Source of the DNA: Devosia equisanguinis | Lineage (GTDB): Bacteria > Pseudomonadota > Alphaproteobacteria > Rhizobiales > Hyphomicrobiaceae | Direction of reading: 5' to 3' | Length of the DNA stretch: 7,675 nt | Assembly (NCBI GenBank): GCA_945901835.1 | Contig: CAMDMH010000134.1 | Span: forward strand, 1 to 7,675 | In this document: positions 1-5,810 of the stretch, in pieces | Position numbering within the stretch: position 1 is the stretch's first letter | Layout of the letters: every line of letters begins with the position of its first letter | The notes under the pieces: model-generated | Databases searched by the model: none | What the model was told of the DNA's origin: nothing | What the model saw: only the letters and a program-made list of their open reading frames with translations | Position numbers and translations under genes: made by a program

Positions 1-487
1 CGCGGCCCTTGAGATCAGCGGCCGACTTCACGCCGGTCTTGGCATTGATGATGACGAGCCCGACCTCCTGCTGCGGCGAGCCCAGCCAATGAAAGTGCTG
101 CGGATCGTATTGCACCGCCGACTTGTCGAAATCATAAATCTTCACAAGCCCCGCGTTGCGCGACAGCCCGCCGATCACCGTTCCGTCCTGATGCGCGACG
201 TTGTTGATGTAATTCGCCGCGCGCAGCCCCTCGGCGCCGACCATGTTCTGCACCACGATCGACGGCTCGCCGGGAATGTGACGCGCCATGTGCACCGCGA
301 GCAGCCGCGCATACTGATCGTATCCACCGCCAGGCGACGCCGCCGTGATAAGCGTGATCCGCCGCGCCTTGTAGAACTCCGCCGGCGACTGCGCTTCGGC
401 AACGCTGACGGCTGCAATGGCGACGACACCTGTAATCAACGCGACAGCAAGACGGCGCGAGATCCGACGCGGCACAGCATTCCTCAT
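1..487 (-). CDS. Tripartite tricarboxylate transporter substrate-binding protein (Bug/TctC family), partial, N-terminal 162 residues
   Basis: Periplasmic solute-binding protein of the Bug/TctC family, which in general captures small carboxylates for a TctAB-type membrane permease. Only the N-terminal 162 residues are visible; the window edge removes the rest of a family usually near 320 to 340 residues. Residues 1-32 look like a Sec signal peptide: an Arg-rich start (PRRISRR), a hydrophobic stretch ALITGVVAIAAVSV, and a likely cut after AEA. The mature part begins QSPAEFYK and carries the family pattern SPGGGYDQYARLLA (51-64), then PSIVVQNMVGAEGLRAANYI (75-94). The ATG shares its A with the TGA of the upstream CoA-transferase gene (TGATG), and a run of seven G lies 8 bases upstream. 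An in-frame GTG one codon earlier (position 490) is an alternative start. The ligand cannot be read from the sequence. No membrane subunit of the transporter is in the window; it may be elsewhere, since this family often has orphan binding proteins. Confidence 0.88.
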   Translation of the reverse strand, partial: MRNAVPRRISRRLAVALITGVVAIAAVSVAEAQSPAEFYKARRITLITAASPGGGYDQYARLLAVHMARHIPGEPSIVVQNMVGAEGLRAANYINNVAHQDGTVIGGLSRNAGLVKIYDFDKSAVQYDPQHFHWLGSPQQEVGLVIINAKTGVKSAADLKGR

Positions 488-1632
488 CACGACTTCCCCC
501 CCGGCCTCAATGCGGAAATGATCTCTTGCGTGTGCTCGCCCAATTCCGGCGACACCGATCGGATCGTCGGTGGCGTGCCCGACATGCGCAGCCCCCCGCG
601 AACGAGCCCGACTTTGCCGAGAATCTTGTGCGGAACATCCACGCGCATCCCCAGATGCTCGACCTGCGGATCGGAGAATACGTCTGCGAAGTTATTGAGC
701 GGGGCTGCCGGCACATCCTCGGCTAGCAGCTTGTCGATCCAATCGCCGCGCGGCGCCGACTTGAATATCGAGCTGAGTTCGTTGTGCAGTTGGTCGTAGT
801 TGCGGCTCCGTGCTGCACGCGCAGAAAAGCGCTCGTCCAGCACCCACTCCGGCTTGCCGACGACCCGAACGAGACCTTCCCAGAACTTCTGCGGCGACGA
901 GAGATGTATCACGAACGGTTTGCCGTCGCCCGCGACGAACGCGAACACCTGCGCGCGATGCGTTCGCGTCGCCCGGCTCGGCGTCTTCCCGTTCTCGAAA
1001 TAGTTGGCGGCATTCTCACCGCAGAACGACAGCGTCGCCTCGAGCAGCGACGTATCGATGCGTTGACCGACACCGCTGACACCGCGAGCGACGAGTGCCG
1101 CCAGAATGCCCTGCGCCGCCACCATTCCAGACAAGTGGTCCGATATCGAAATCCCCATCGGGCGCGGATCGTCCATATCGGTCAGTAAGCTGAGAAGACC
1201 ACTCGTGGCTTGTCCGACGGTGTCGTACCCCGGCCGCTTCGCATAAGGGCCCGTGTCGCCGAAGCCCGTGATCGCACAGTAGATCAGCCGCGGGTTATCG
1301 ACCTTCAGCGCGTCATAACCGAGACCAAGCCGCTCCATCGCACCGCTGCGGAAGTTCTCGATGATCACATCGGCGCTCGCCGCGAGCAGACGCGCATCAG
1401 CCTTGCCCTGCGCCGTCTTGAGATCGAGCGCGACGCTCTTCTTGTTCCGGTTCACCGAGCCGAACGTCGGACTGTAGGTGACGCGCCCCCAACTCCGGAA
1501 GGGATCCCCTTTGTCCGGGCTTTCCACCTTGATCACCTCGGCGCCGAGATCGCCGATCATCATCCCCGCGTAGGGTCCCGAGACGTAGCTCGCGAACTCC
1601 ACCACGCGGATTCCATCCAGTGCTCCCGCCAC
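487..1632 (-). CDS. CaiB/BaiF-type (class III) CoA-transferase
   Basis: A 381-residue cytoplasmic enzyme of the family that includes formyl-CoA transferase, carnitine CoA-transferase (CaiB) and alpha-methylacyl-CoA racemase; members move CoA between carboxylic acids. Residues 4-37 (start ALDGIRVVEFASYVSGP, then GDLGAEVIKVE) are the hallmark N-terminal segment. NRNKKSVALDLK (61-72) and DVIIENFRSGAMERLGLGY (88-106) follow. GFGDTGPYAKRPGYD (123-137) is the conserved glycine-rich block. In GISISDHLSGM (160-170), Asp165 aligns by eye with the catalytic Asp169 of formyl-CoA transferase, and GQRIDTSLLEA (189-199) is also typical. Length is normal for a single-domain member and no lesion is visible. 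The start is GTG, chosen because GGGGAG (1637-1642) sits 4 bases upstream and the protein starts as the family does. The gene overlaps the downstream binding-protein gene, so the two are probably translationally coupled; the substrate is then likely the imported carboxylate. Which acid is used cannot be deduced. Confidence 0.93.
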   Translation of the reverse strand: MAGALDGIRVVEFASYVSGPYAGMMIGDLGAEVIKVESPDKGDPFRSWGRVTYSPTFGSVNRNKKSVALDLKTAQGKADARLLAASADVIIENFRSGAMERLGLGYDALKVDNPRLIYCAITGFGDTGPYAKRPGYDTVGQATSGLLSLLTDMDDPRPMGISISDHLSGMVAAQGILAALVARGVSGVGQRIDTSLLEATLSFCGENAANYFENGKTPSRATRTHRAQVFAFVAGDGKPFVIHLSSPQKFWEGLVRVVGKPEWVLDERFSARAARSRNYDQLHNELSSIFKSAPRGDWIDKLLAEDVPAAPLNNFADVFSDPQVEHLGMRVDVPHKILGKVGLVRGGLRMSGTPPTIRSVSPELGEHTQEIISALRPGGKS

Positions 1633-1677
1633 GGCGCTCCCCAGGATCAGACTTCTTTGGGGGGAACTGTAGTGCCT

Positions 1678-1701
1678 GATCGATCCGGGCGGAAGCGCTT
1701 C
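1678..1701 (-). promoter_or_regulatory. Two short palindromes upstream of the CoA-transferase gene, possible operator
   Basis: In the 117-base gap between the SGNH hydrolase stop and the CoA-transferase start there are two perfect palindromes, GAAGCGCTTC (1692-1701) and GATCGATC (1678-1685), about 45 to 70 bases before the GTG. That is a suitable place for a regulator to control the uptake/CoA-transfer pair. No convincing sigma-70 promoter was found; TTCCGC and TACAGT spaced by 17 bases lie nearby on the minus strand but match the consensus poorly. A weak 5-bp inverted repeat GGGGC/GCCCC (1724-1744) just after the hydrolase stop has no T run. The regulatory role is inference only. Confidence 0.22.
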
Positions 1702-1749
1702 ACCACTCGCTTCATTTTTCGAGGGGGCGACGCGCGGTAGCCCCGCCCG

Positions 1750-3717
1750 TCAACGCCGACGCTCGTACTTTGAGAGCACCGCGTAAGCCCGCTCCAGCGT
1801 CGCGTCCGCCATCGCCGCATGCCCCTCTGCGGTGGGATGAAACGCTCCCGAATAAGTCGCCGCCAACAGCAACTGGAACCACTGGATGCTCTCGAGCTTC
1901 AGCGCCTTCTGCAGCAGGCCCTGTGCAACATGGAAGTTGCCGGTCATGAACGCATCGTTGGGCGTGCGGAACCAGCGCTGACGCGAAGCGTAGGCCTGGA
2001 AATCCGCGGGGTTGTAAGGCTCCCACTCCCCCTTGAACCGGCGAGGCATCCTGAGATCGTCGACGCTCGACAGCGCATTCTCCGCCCAGCCCGCACAGAT
2101 CCCGCGGCCCAGAAACTGATCACGATGCCGCTCGACGAAAGTCCAGCCGTGCTCGCGCGCCGAAGCCCGCATGACGCGCTGCAACTTGTCGGCCGCCCGC
2201 TGGCTTTCCCGTGCCTTCCCCGCCGACAACTGGAAATCCGGCACGACTTCCATACCCGCCGTGCTGTCGGGACACACCGCCCTGCCATCCTCGAGCAGCG
2301 CCATCGCCGGATAGGCGGTCAGCACGATGCGGTCGCTCTCGTTCCACGGCACATGTAGCAGATTGTGAAACGCCCGGTTCAGCGACTTGTAGCGCTCGTC
2401 GAGGACATCCAGCGCGGCATTGGCTTCACGCTCGCCGTGCACCTGTCCGATCCAGCCGCCGAGCCGTCGCAGATTGGTATCGTCCGACAGCACCGCATTG
2501 GCGACCAGGCGGGCAAACCCGACGTCGTTGCCGCCGATCGACATCAAGATCAAATCGATCTTGCGCGCATTCTCCTGTTGGCACTTGTGCAACACGAGGC
2601 CACCTTGCAGCGCCTCGATCTTGCCGTTCATGTGATAGGCTTCGGGAAGATCTTGTGCGGGCGCATCGAAACTTCCGCACTGTGCGATAGCGACCGCCGA
2701 GATCTGAGAGAATTCCGGCGGCACCGGCACCCATTCGTTCCCCTTGTAGCGCAGGAACAGCCCGTGCACGACCTCTGCGCCGGAGCACGCCACGCCCACG
2801 TACGTGACGGCGCGATGGGGATCTTCCAGCGAAAGCTGCAGCGCTGAGCGCAGCTGATACGAATAGAGCGAACGATGGCAGGCCTGATCGAGCCACCGCG
2901 CGTTGTTGGCGATGAAATCGCGGTCGCCGATCTGCCGCCAATTGCCGGCACGCGCGGGATAGCTGACCGGCTGGCTCGCCGCACTCCGTTTAGGATCCTG
3001 GCGTCCGTAATCGGCGACGCGCTCGCGGGAGAAGCGCACGGGCACGTCCGGATTGCCCTCACCGCTGCCGAAGCTGTCGCCCATGCCGACGATGAAGATA
3101 TCACGTACCCGGACGTCTTCCTCGGCCACCTCGCGGCCATCGATCTCGACACTGAGCGTCAACCCGACGGGAAAGGGAACCTGCACCTCGACCGGCTTGG
3201 CGCACGCCTGCTTCACCACGACGCCTGCTTCACTGTTGCGGCCCTTGGGCGCCGCTTTCCAAACGCAGGAAATCTGCTCCGCATCTGCAAACGCTGCCAA
3301 CTGCGCGACGATCCGATGACTGTCGGGCTGCGCATAAGGCTTCCCATCGGGGCAAACATGCTGGTTCTTGCTGGCATTCCAGCAAGGACGCCCTTCGATC
3401 GCCGCAGCCCAGCCTTCCGGATGCCGGGAGGCGAGCGCGCGCTCGGCACTCAGGACGGGCGTGCGCCGCTGCTCGGGGGTGAGCGCGATCCACGTCGCGC
3501 GATGCACGTCCGCATCGCGAGGATTCGAAAAGAAACGGAAGGTATTGCGCACGCGCCAGTCGATCTTCAGGTAAGCGGGAACTTCCGCGGCCCGGTTCGT
3601 TGTGGCGCCCTCGTCCGCACGGTCGACCGCCTCGCCCGAGCCACCTTCGGCAACGGCAGGACCGGCGATCAGAACTGCCAGCGCGACGGATCCGATCAAG
3701 CGATACATCGAATTCAT
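1750..3717 (-). CDS. Large exported SGNH/GDSL-family hydrolase (esterase/lipase-like)
   Basis: Predicted secreted or periplasmic hydrolase of 655 residues. An N-terminal signal peptide (MNSMYRLIGSVALAVLIAG, likely cut after AVA near residue 23) is followed by about 185 residues matching no domain I recognise, with four Cys (112, 122, 151, 172). The catalytic part starts with GMGDSFGSGEGNPD, nucleophile Ser215 of the GDS block. Next come CHRSLYSYQLRSAL (from 280) and VACSGAE (from 309), a pattern seen in actinobacterial secreted SGNH lipases, then MSIGGNDVGF (GGND at 395-398, oxyanion Asn397) and GAFHPTAEGH near the C-terminus, with His627 the likely catalytic base. The usual acidic residue three before that His is Ser here, so a Ser-His dyad is possible. 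Ten Cys in total suit disulfides outside the cytoplasm. An ATG three codons upstream (3726) directly abuts the GAGGGG Shine-Dalgarno, whereas this ATG is 9 bases from it, so this start is preferred. Substrate unknown: lipid, acyl-glycan or polymer ester are all possible. Confidence 0.85.
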   Translation of the reverse strand: MNSMYRLIGSVALAVLIAGPAVAEGGSGEAVDRADEGATTNRAAEVPAYLKIDWRVRNTFRFFSNPRDADVHRATWIALTPEQRRTPVLSAERALASRHPEGWAAAIEGRPCWNASKNQHVCPDGKPYAQPDSHRIVAQLAAFADAEQISCVWKAAPKGRNSEAGVVVKQACAKPVEVQVPFPVGLTLSVEIDGREVAEEDVRVRDIFIVGMGDSFGSGEGNPDVPVRFSRERVADYGRQDPKRSAASQPVSYPARAGNWRQIGDRDFIANNARWLDQACHRSLYSYQLRSALQLSLEDPHRAVTYVGVACSGAEVVHGLFLRYKGNEWVPVPPEFSQISAVAIAQCGSFDAPAQDLPEAYHMNGKIEALQGGLVLHKCQQENARKIDLILMSIGGNDVGFARLVANAVLSDDTNLRRLGGWIGQVHGEREANAALDVLDERYKSLNRAFHNLLHVPWNESDRIVLTAYPAMALLEDGRAVCPDSTAGMEVVPDFQLSAGKARESQRAADKLQRVMRASAREHGWTFVERHRDQFLGRGICAGWAENALSSVDDLRMPRRFKGEWEPYNPADFQAYASRQRWFRTPNDAFMTGNFHVAQGLLQKALKLESIQWFQLLLAATYSGAFHPTAEGHAAMADATLERAYAVLSKYERRR

Positions 3718-3726
3718 GTTGAGCAT

Positions 3727-3732
3727 CCCCTC
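3727..3732 (-). promoter_or_regulatory. Ribosome binding site that decides the SGNH hydrolase start
   Basis: GAGGGG on the minus strand touches the ATG at 3724-3726 with no spacer, too close for use, but lies 9 bases from the next in-frame ATG at 3715-3717. The shorter product keeps a complete signal peptide. Confidence 0.55.
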
Positions 3733-3785
3733 GCTTTAACCATGCGCCACGACCGCAGGATGACGGCCCGCACAGCATGCGTTGC

Positions 3786-3818
3786 CCGGAAGCAGCGGTT
3801 CAAAACCGCCCGGTCCGG
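3786..3818. other. Imperfect inverted repeat spanning the 3' end of the synthase-like gene
   Basis: CCGGA (3786-3790) pairs with TCCGG (3814-3818), and inside it GCGGTT (3795-3800) pairs with AACCGC (3804-3809) around a 3-base loop. The two stems are separated by a symmetrical 4-by-4 internal loop. The stop codon of the synthase-like gene (3800-3802) lies at the tip. No T run follows in the direction of transcription, so this is not a standard intrinsic terminator. It could stabilise an mRNA 3' end or assist termination between this gene and the SGNH hydrolase gene 82 bases on, or be chance in GC-rich DNA. Confidence 0.3.
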
Positions 3819-4669
3819 CTCGTCCGCCAGATCCGCCAGACCCGTATAAAAGGCGCAATATCGATCGCCCGCAGAGACATGATCTCCCCCCGCTTGCTCG
3901 CCTCCAAATAGGGCCGAACCAGGGCGATGGGTAGTGCTGCGAAGCGCACCTGCCGATCAGCCTCTTGATAACCCTGCAGGAGCCGCATCAGGCGCGCTTC
4001 CACAGCCCCCGCCAACTCGTTCTGGACAGCGCGCCATCCTGCCGCAGGATCATTGCCGCCCGGATTATCAGCCCCCGCATGAGCGGCAACGCCATGCCGT
4101 TCCAGGAGGCTCGCCGGCAGCACGATTCGTCCCTGTGCTAGTTCCGCCGGCGCCTCGATCAGGCACCGCGAAAGCCCATAGACGCCGCCGGCCTCGGCAA
4201 GCACCGGCGGCGCCGGGCCATGCCCCCCTAGCATCCGCCACGCCGCCTCGAACAAACCACCGTCGAACCCCGCCAGATGCGCGACGAGGCGATCGAGATC
4301 ATCGAACGGCCGGTCCTCGAGCCGCTCGATCTGTGCATCCAGCACCCGATGGATGAGCTCGAACGGAACCTCGCGTCGGCGCAACGTCCGCGCCAGGGCA
4401 TCGGCGATGGGATGCCCTACCGCCCCATCCGACGTTTGGAGCGCATCACGCCACCATTGCAATCGGATCTCCCCGATCATCGGCTGGCTGACGTCGCCGG
4501 GAATGCGAGCAATCTCACCTGCGAAAGCGGCCAGCGCCAGAAGATCGTCCCGCACATCGGCTGGCGCGAGCAGAGCCGCGAGATAGCGGTCCCGCTCGAA
4601 CGCACGCGCCGTGGCGCGTACGACGTTCGGATCACCCGGCTTCATGCTGCTGTGGCCGGAGTCGCTCAC
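3800..4669 (-). CDS. Squalene/phytoene-synthase-fold protein, NDUFAF6-like (probable non-catalytic complex I assembly factor)
   Basis: A 289-residue protein of the squalene/phytoene synthase superfamily, in the alphaproteobacterial branch related to human NDUFAF6, a respiratory complex I assembly factor. Diagnostic segments are FERDRYLAALLAP (24-36) and AAFAGEIARIPGDVSQP (47-63) followed by GEIRLQWWRDAL (66-77). GVYGLSRCL (162-170) and LAQGRIVLPASLLERHGV (177-194) are the synthase GRxYLP-type block. The two Asp-rich metal/diphosphate motifs of active synthases are not seen: the first region reads AFAGEIARI and the second LIEAPAELAQ. Prenyl synthesis is therefore unlikely. Length is normal for the group. 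It is probably the last gene of the sec-linked unit, 46 bases after its neighbour. The start is uncertain: GTG 4669 is chosen because GGGG lies 6 bases upstream; ATG 4675 abuts that GGGG, TTG 4684 is also in frame, and ATG 4645 lacks a visible ribosome site. The complex I role is inferred from homology and neighbours. Confidence 0.8.
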   Translation of the reverse strand: MSDSGHSSMKPGDPNVVRATARAFERDRYLAALLAPADVRDDLLALAAFAGEIARIPGDVSQPMIGEIRLQWWRDALQTSDGAVGHPIADALARTLRRREVPFELIHRVLDAQIERLEDRPFDDLDRLVAHLAGFDGGLFEAAWRMLGGHGPAPPVLAEAGGVYGLSRCLIEAPAELAQGRIVLPASLLERHGVAAHAGADNPGGNDPAAGWRAVQNELAGAVEARLMRLLQGYQEADRQVRFAALPIALVRPYLEASKRGEIMSLRAIDIAPFIRVWRIWRTSRTGRF

Positions 4670-4715
4670 CCGCATCCCCGACAAGATCGCTCAACCAACA
4701 CGGGCCAATCTCGAA

Positions 4716-5318
4716 TCAAGAATGTGCGGCCGCCACCATCGCCAGCGTCACCGGAACCGACAGGACGAGGTTCCATCGTGCATACGTAGCAACCTTCGCG
4801 CGCGCTGCCGCAACTTTCTCCGCCGTCCCCGTCTCGATGCCCAGCACGAGACGCAGCCCCGGCCAGATCATCATATGCACGAACATGTACATCGCCATCG
4901 CAGCGACCACGCCCGCCCACATCAGAATGTTGCGCGACGTCGGAATGAAAACGGCCGAGGCATAGACGAGGCTGCCGCCGAGATAACCGCTGGTGAACAG
5001 CAGCATTGCGCCGGTCACTACGGTCAGGTGCGATGCCCGCCGGAACGTCAGCGCCACCCGCGGCACGATGTGCTTCAGGATCGCGCCGCGTCCGGGTTGA
5101 TCGGCTTCGGCGATCGCCACGAGCTTGATGAAGTTGACGAACCACACCATACCCAACCACACGATGGCCGCCCCCACGTGCAGCCATCGCAGCAGCACAG
5201 CGATCAGCCCGACCGCATCGATCCCGCTGCCGGTGGCGAGCGCCACGACGAGCACCAGCAACGAAGCCACAGCCCCCAGTGCCAGGGCCTTGCCCGGTGT
5301 TCCCAACAAACCGCCCAT
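4716..5318 (-). CDS. Multi-pass membrane protein resembling the membrane domain of PuuD-type urate oxidase
   Basis: A 200-residue integral membrane protein with about five hydrophobic segments (roughly 11-29, 37-57, 97-114, 131-152, 184-199). Its conserved-looking features recall the N-terminal membrane domain of PuuD-type urate hydroxylases (Urate_ox_N). They are LLRWLHVGAAIVWLGMVWFVNF (positions 42-63, key residues Trp45, His47, Trp54), RRASHLTVVTGAMLLF (93-108), MFVHMMIWPGLR (145-156) and ARWNLVLSVP (180-189). The C-terminal cytochrome c domain of full PuuD is absent and the protein ends AAAHS. His47, His97, His148 and His199 lie in or beside membrane segments and could bind haem, but this is speculation. 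The start at 5318 is preferred over an in-frame codon at 5363 because GGAGG sits 5 bases upstream. The gene lies between NDUFAF3-like and NDUFAF6-like genes, 46 bases from each, suggesting a role in respiratory membrane biogenesis rather than purine breakdown. No exact function can be assigned. Confidence 0.75.
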   Translation of the reverse strand: MGGLLGTPGKALALGAVASLLVLVVALATGSGIDAVGLIAVLLRWLHVGAAIVWLGMVWFVNFIKLVAIAEADQPGRGAILKHIVPRVALTFRRASHLTVVTGAMLLFTSGYLGGSLVYASAVFIPTSRNILMWAGVVAAMAMYMFVHMMIWPGLRLVLGIETGTAEKVAAARAKVATYARWNLVLSVPVTLAMVAAAHS

Positions 5319-5323
5319 GACTG

Positions 5324-5328
5324 CCTCC
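5324..5328 (-). promoter_or_regulatory. Ribosome binding site that decides the start of the PuuD-like membrane protein
   Basis: GGAGG on the minus strand lies 5 bases before the ATG at 5316-5318. It supports the 200-residue product. A start 15 codons upstream (5363) would add an Arg-rich leader and overlap nearly to the stop of the preceding gene. Confidence 0.7.
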
Positions 5329-5364
5329 AAGAAGTCGCGCCGGTGCGGCCGGCGTGTCCGCAAT

Positions 5365-5763
5365 TCAGTCGACTGCGATCAACGCCGCCGCGACCTGTCG
5401 CTTTTCGGCGAGCAGAATGTTGTACGTCCGCGCCGCCGCCCCCGTCATCATGCTCTCGATCACGATGCCCGCGCTCTCGAACGCGCGCTTGATCTCCCGC
5501 GAGGGAAACGCTTGTGCGACGCCGGTGCCCAGCAGCAAGACGCCGATGTGCTCCCCGTCTGCCAGCACGCGGGAAAAATGCTCGAGCTGCAGATCGCCCG
5601 GCGTCCGCGGCTCCCATCCCCAAACGCCGCTCGGCAGGAACAGCAGCGATCCCCGATGGCTCATGTCCGCGAACCTGAACCCGCCATTGCCATAGGCGTC
5701 GATCGGCGATTGCCCGGGACAATGAGCATCGAACCGCGGAGCCTGATCCTCCGGCAGCGCCAT
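5365..5763 (-). CDS. Mth938-like domain protein (DUF498/NDUFAF3 family)
   Basis: A 132-residue soluble protein made of one Mth938-like domain (DUF498), the family of the human complex I assembly factor NDUFAF3. Seen in the sequence are IDAYGNGGFRFAD (21-33), then SLLFLPSGVWGW (39-50), VLLLGTG (75-81) and the strongest block, IESMMTGAAARTYN (102-115) followed by LLAEKRQVAAAL (117-128). Length matches a complete single-domain member, and there is no signal peptide or membrane segment. The start ATG has GGAGG about 10 bases upstream. It follows secF by 47 bases and is followed by the PuuD-like membrane protein. Placement of this family right after secDF is a recurring alphaproteobacterial arrangement as I recall it. 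In mitochondria NDUFAF3 acts with NDUFAF4 early in complex I assembly; the bacterial role is inferred. The family has no established catalytic activity. Confidence 0.9.
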   Translation of the reverse strand: MALPEDQAPRFDAHCPGQSPIDAYGNGGFRFADMSHRGSLLFLPSGVWGWEPRTPGDLQLEHFSRVLADGEHIGVLLLGTGVAQAFPSREIKRAFESAGIVIESMMTGAAARTYNILLAEKRQVAAALIAVD

Positions 5764-5810
5764 CTGAGATCCGCCTCCGCTGCGTGCCGAATCGAACCCT
5801 GCGTACTCTG

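Noticed and set aside
89..799. 236-codon open frame on the plus strand
   Set aside because: Antisense to the binding-protein and CoA-transferase genes; no domain, and an Arg-rich product.
1210..1740. 176-codon open frame on the plus strand reaching into the gap upstream of the CoA-transferase
   Set aside because: Mostly antisense to the CoA-transferase N-terminus and without any family pattern; the gap portion alone does not support a gene.
1721..1745. Rho-independent terminator after the SGNH hydrolase
   Set aside because: Only a 5-bp stem with an 11-base loop, and no T run in the direction of transcription.
2875..3849. 324-codon open frame on the plus strand
   Set aside because: It lies opposite the SGNH hydrolase gene, whose frame carries clear family motifs. 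The plus-strand product is rich in Arg, His and Asp, has no recognisable motif, and is the usual antisense shadow of GC-rich codons.
3800..4684. True squalene or phytoene synthase in a hopanoid or carotenoid pathway
   Set aside because: Both Asp-rich motifs are missing and no isoprenoid gene is nearby; the neighbours are secDF and an NDUFAF3-like gene.
4716..5318. Functional urate oxidase/hydroxylase (PuuD) for purine breakdown
   Set aside because: The cytochrome c domain is absent and no purine-catabolism gene is present, so only fold-level similarity is claimed.
4716..5363. Longer 215-residue start for the PuuD-like membrane protein
   Set aside because: No suitable ribosome site precedes 5363, and the added 15 residues are Arg-rich. 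GGAGG with 5-base spacing supports the ATG at 5318.
4611..5492. 293-codon open frame on the plus strand
   Set aside because: It crosses the ends of three recognisable minus-strand genes. Its His-, Arg- and Gln-rich low-complexity product is typical of an antisense shadow.
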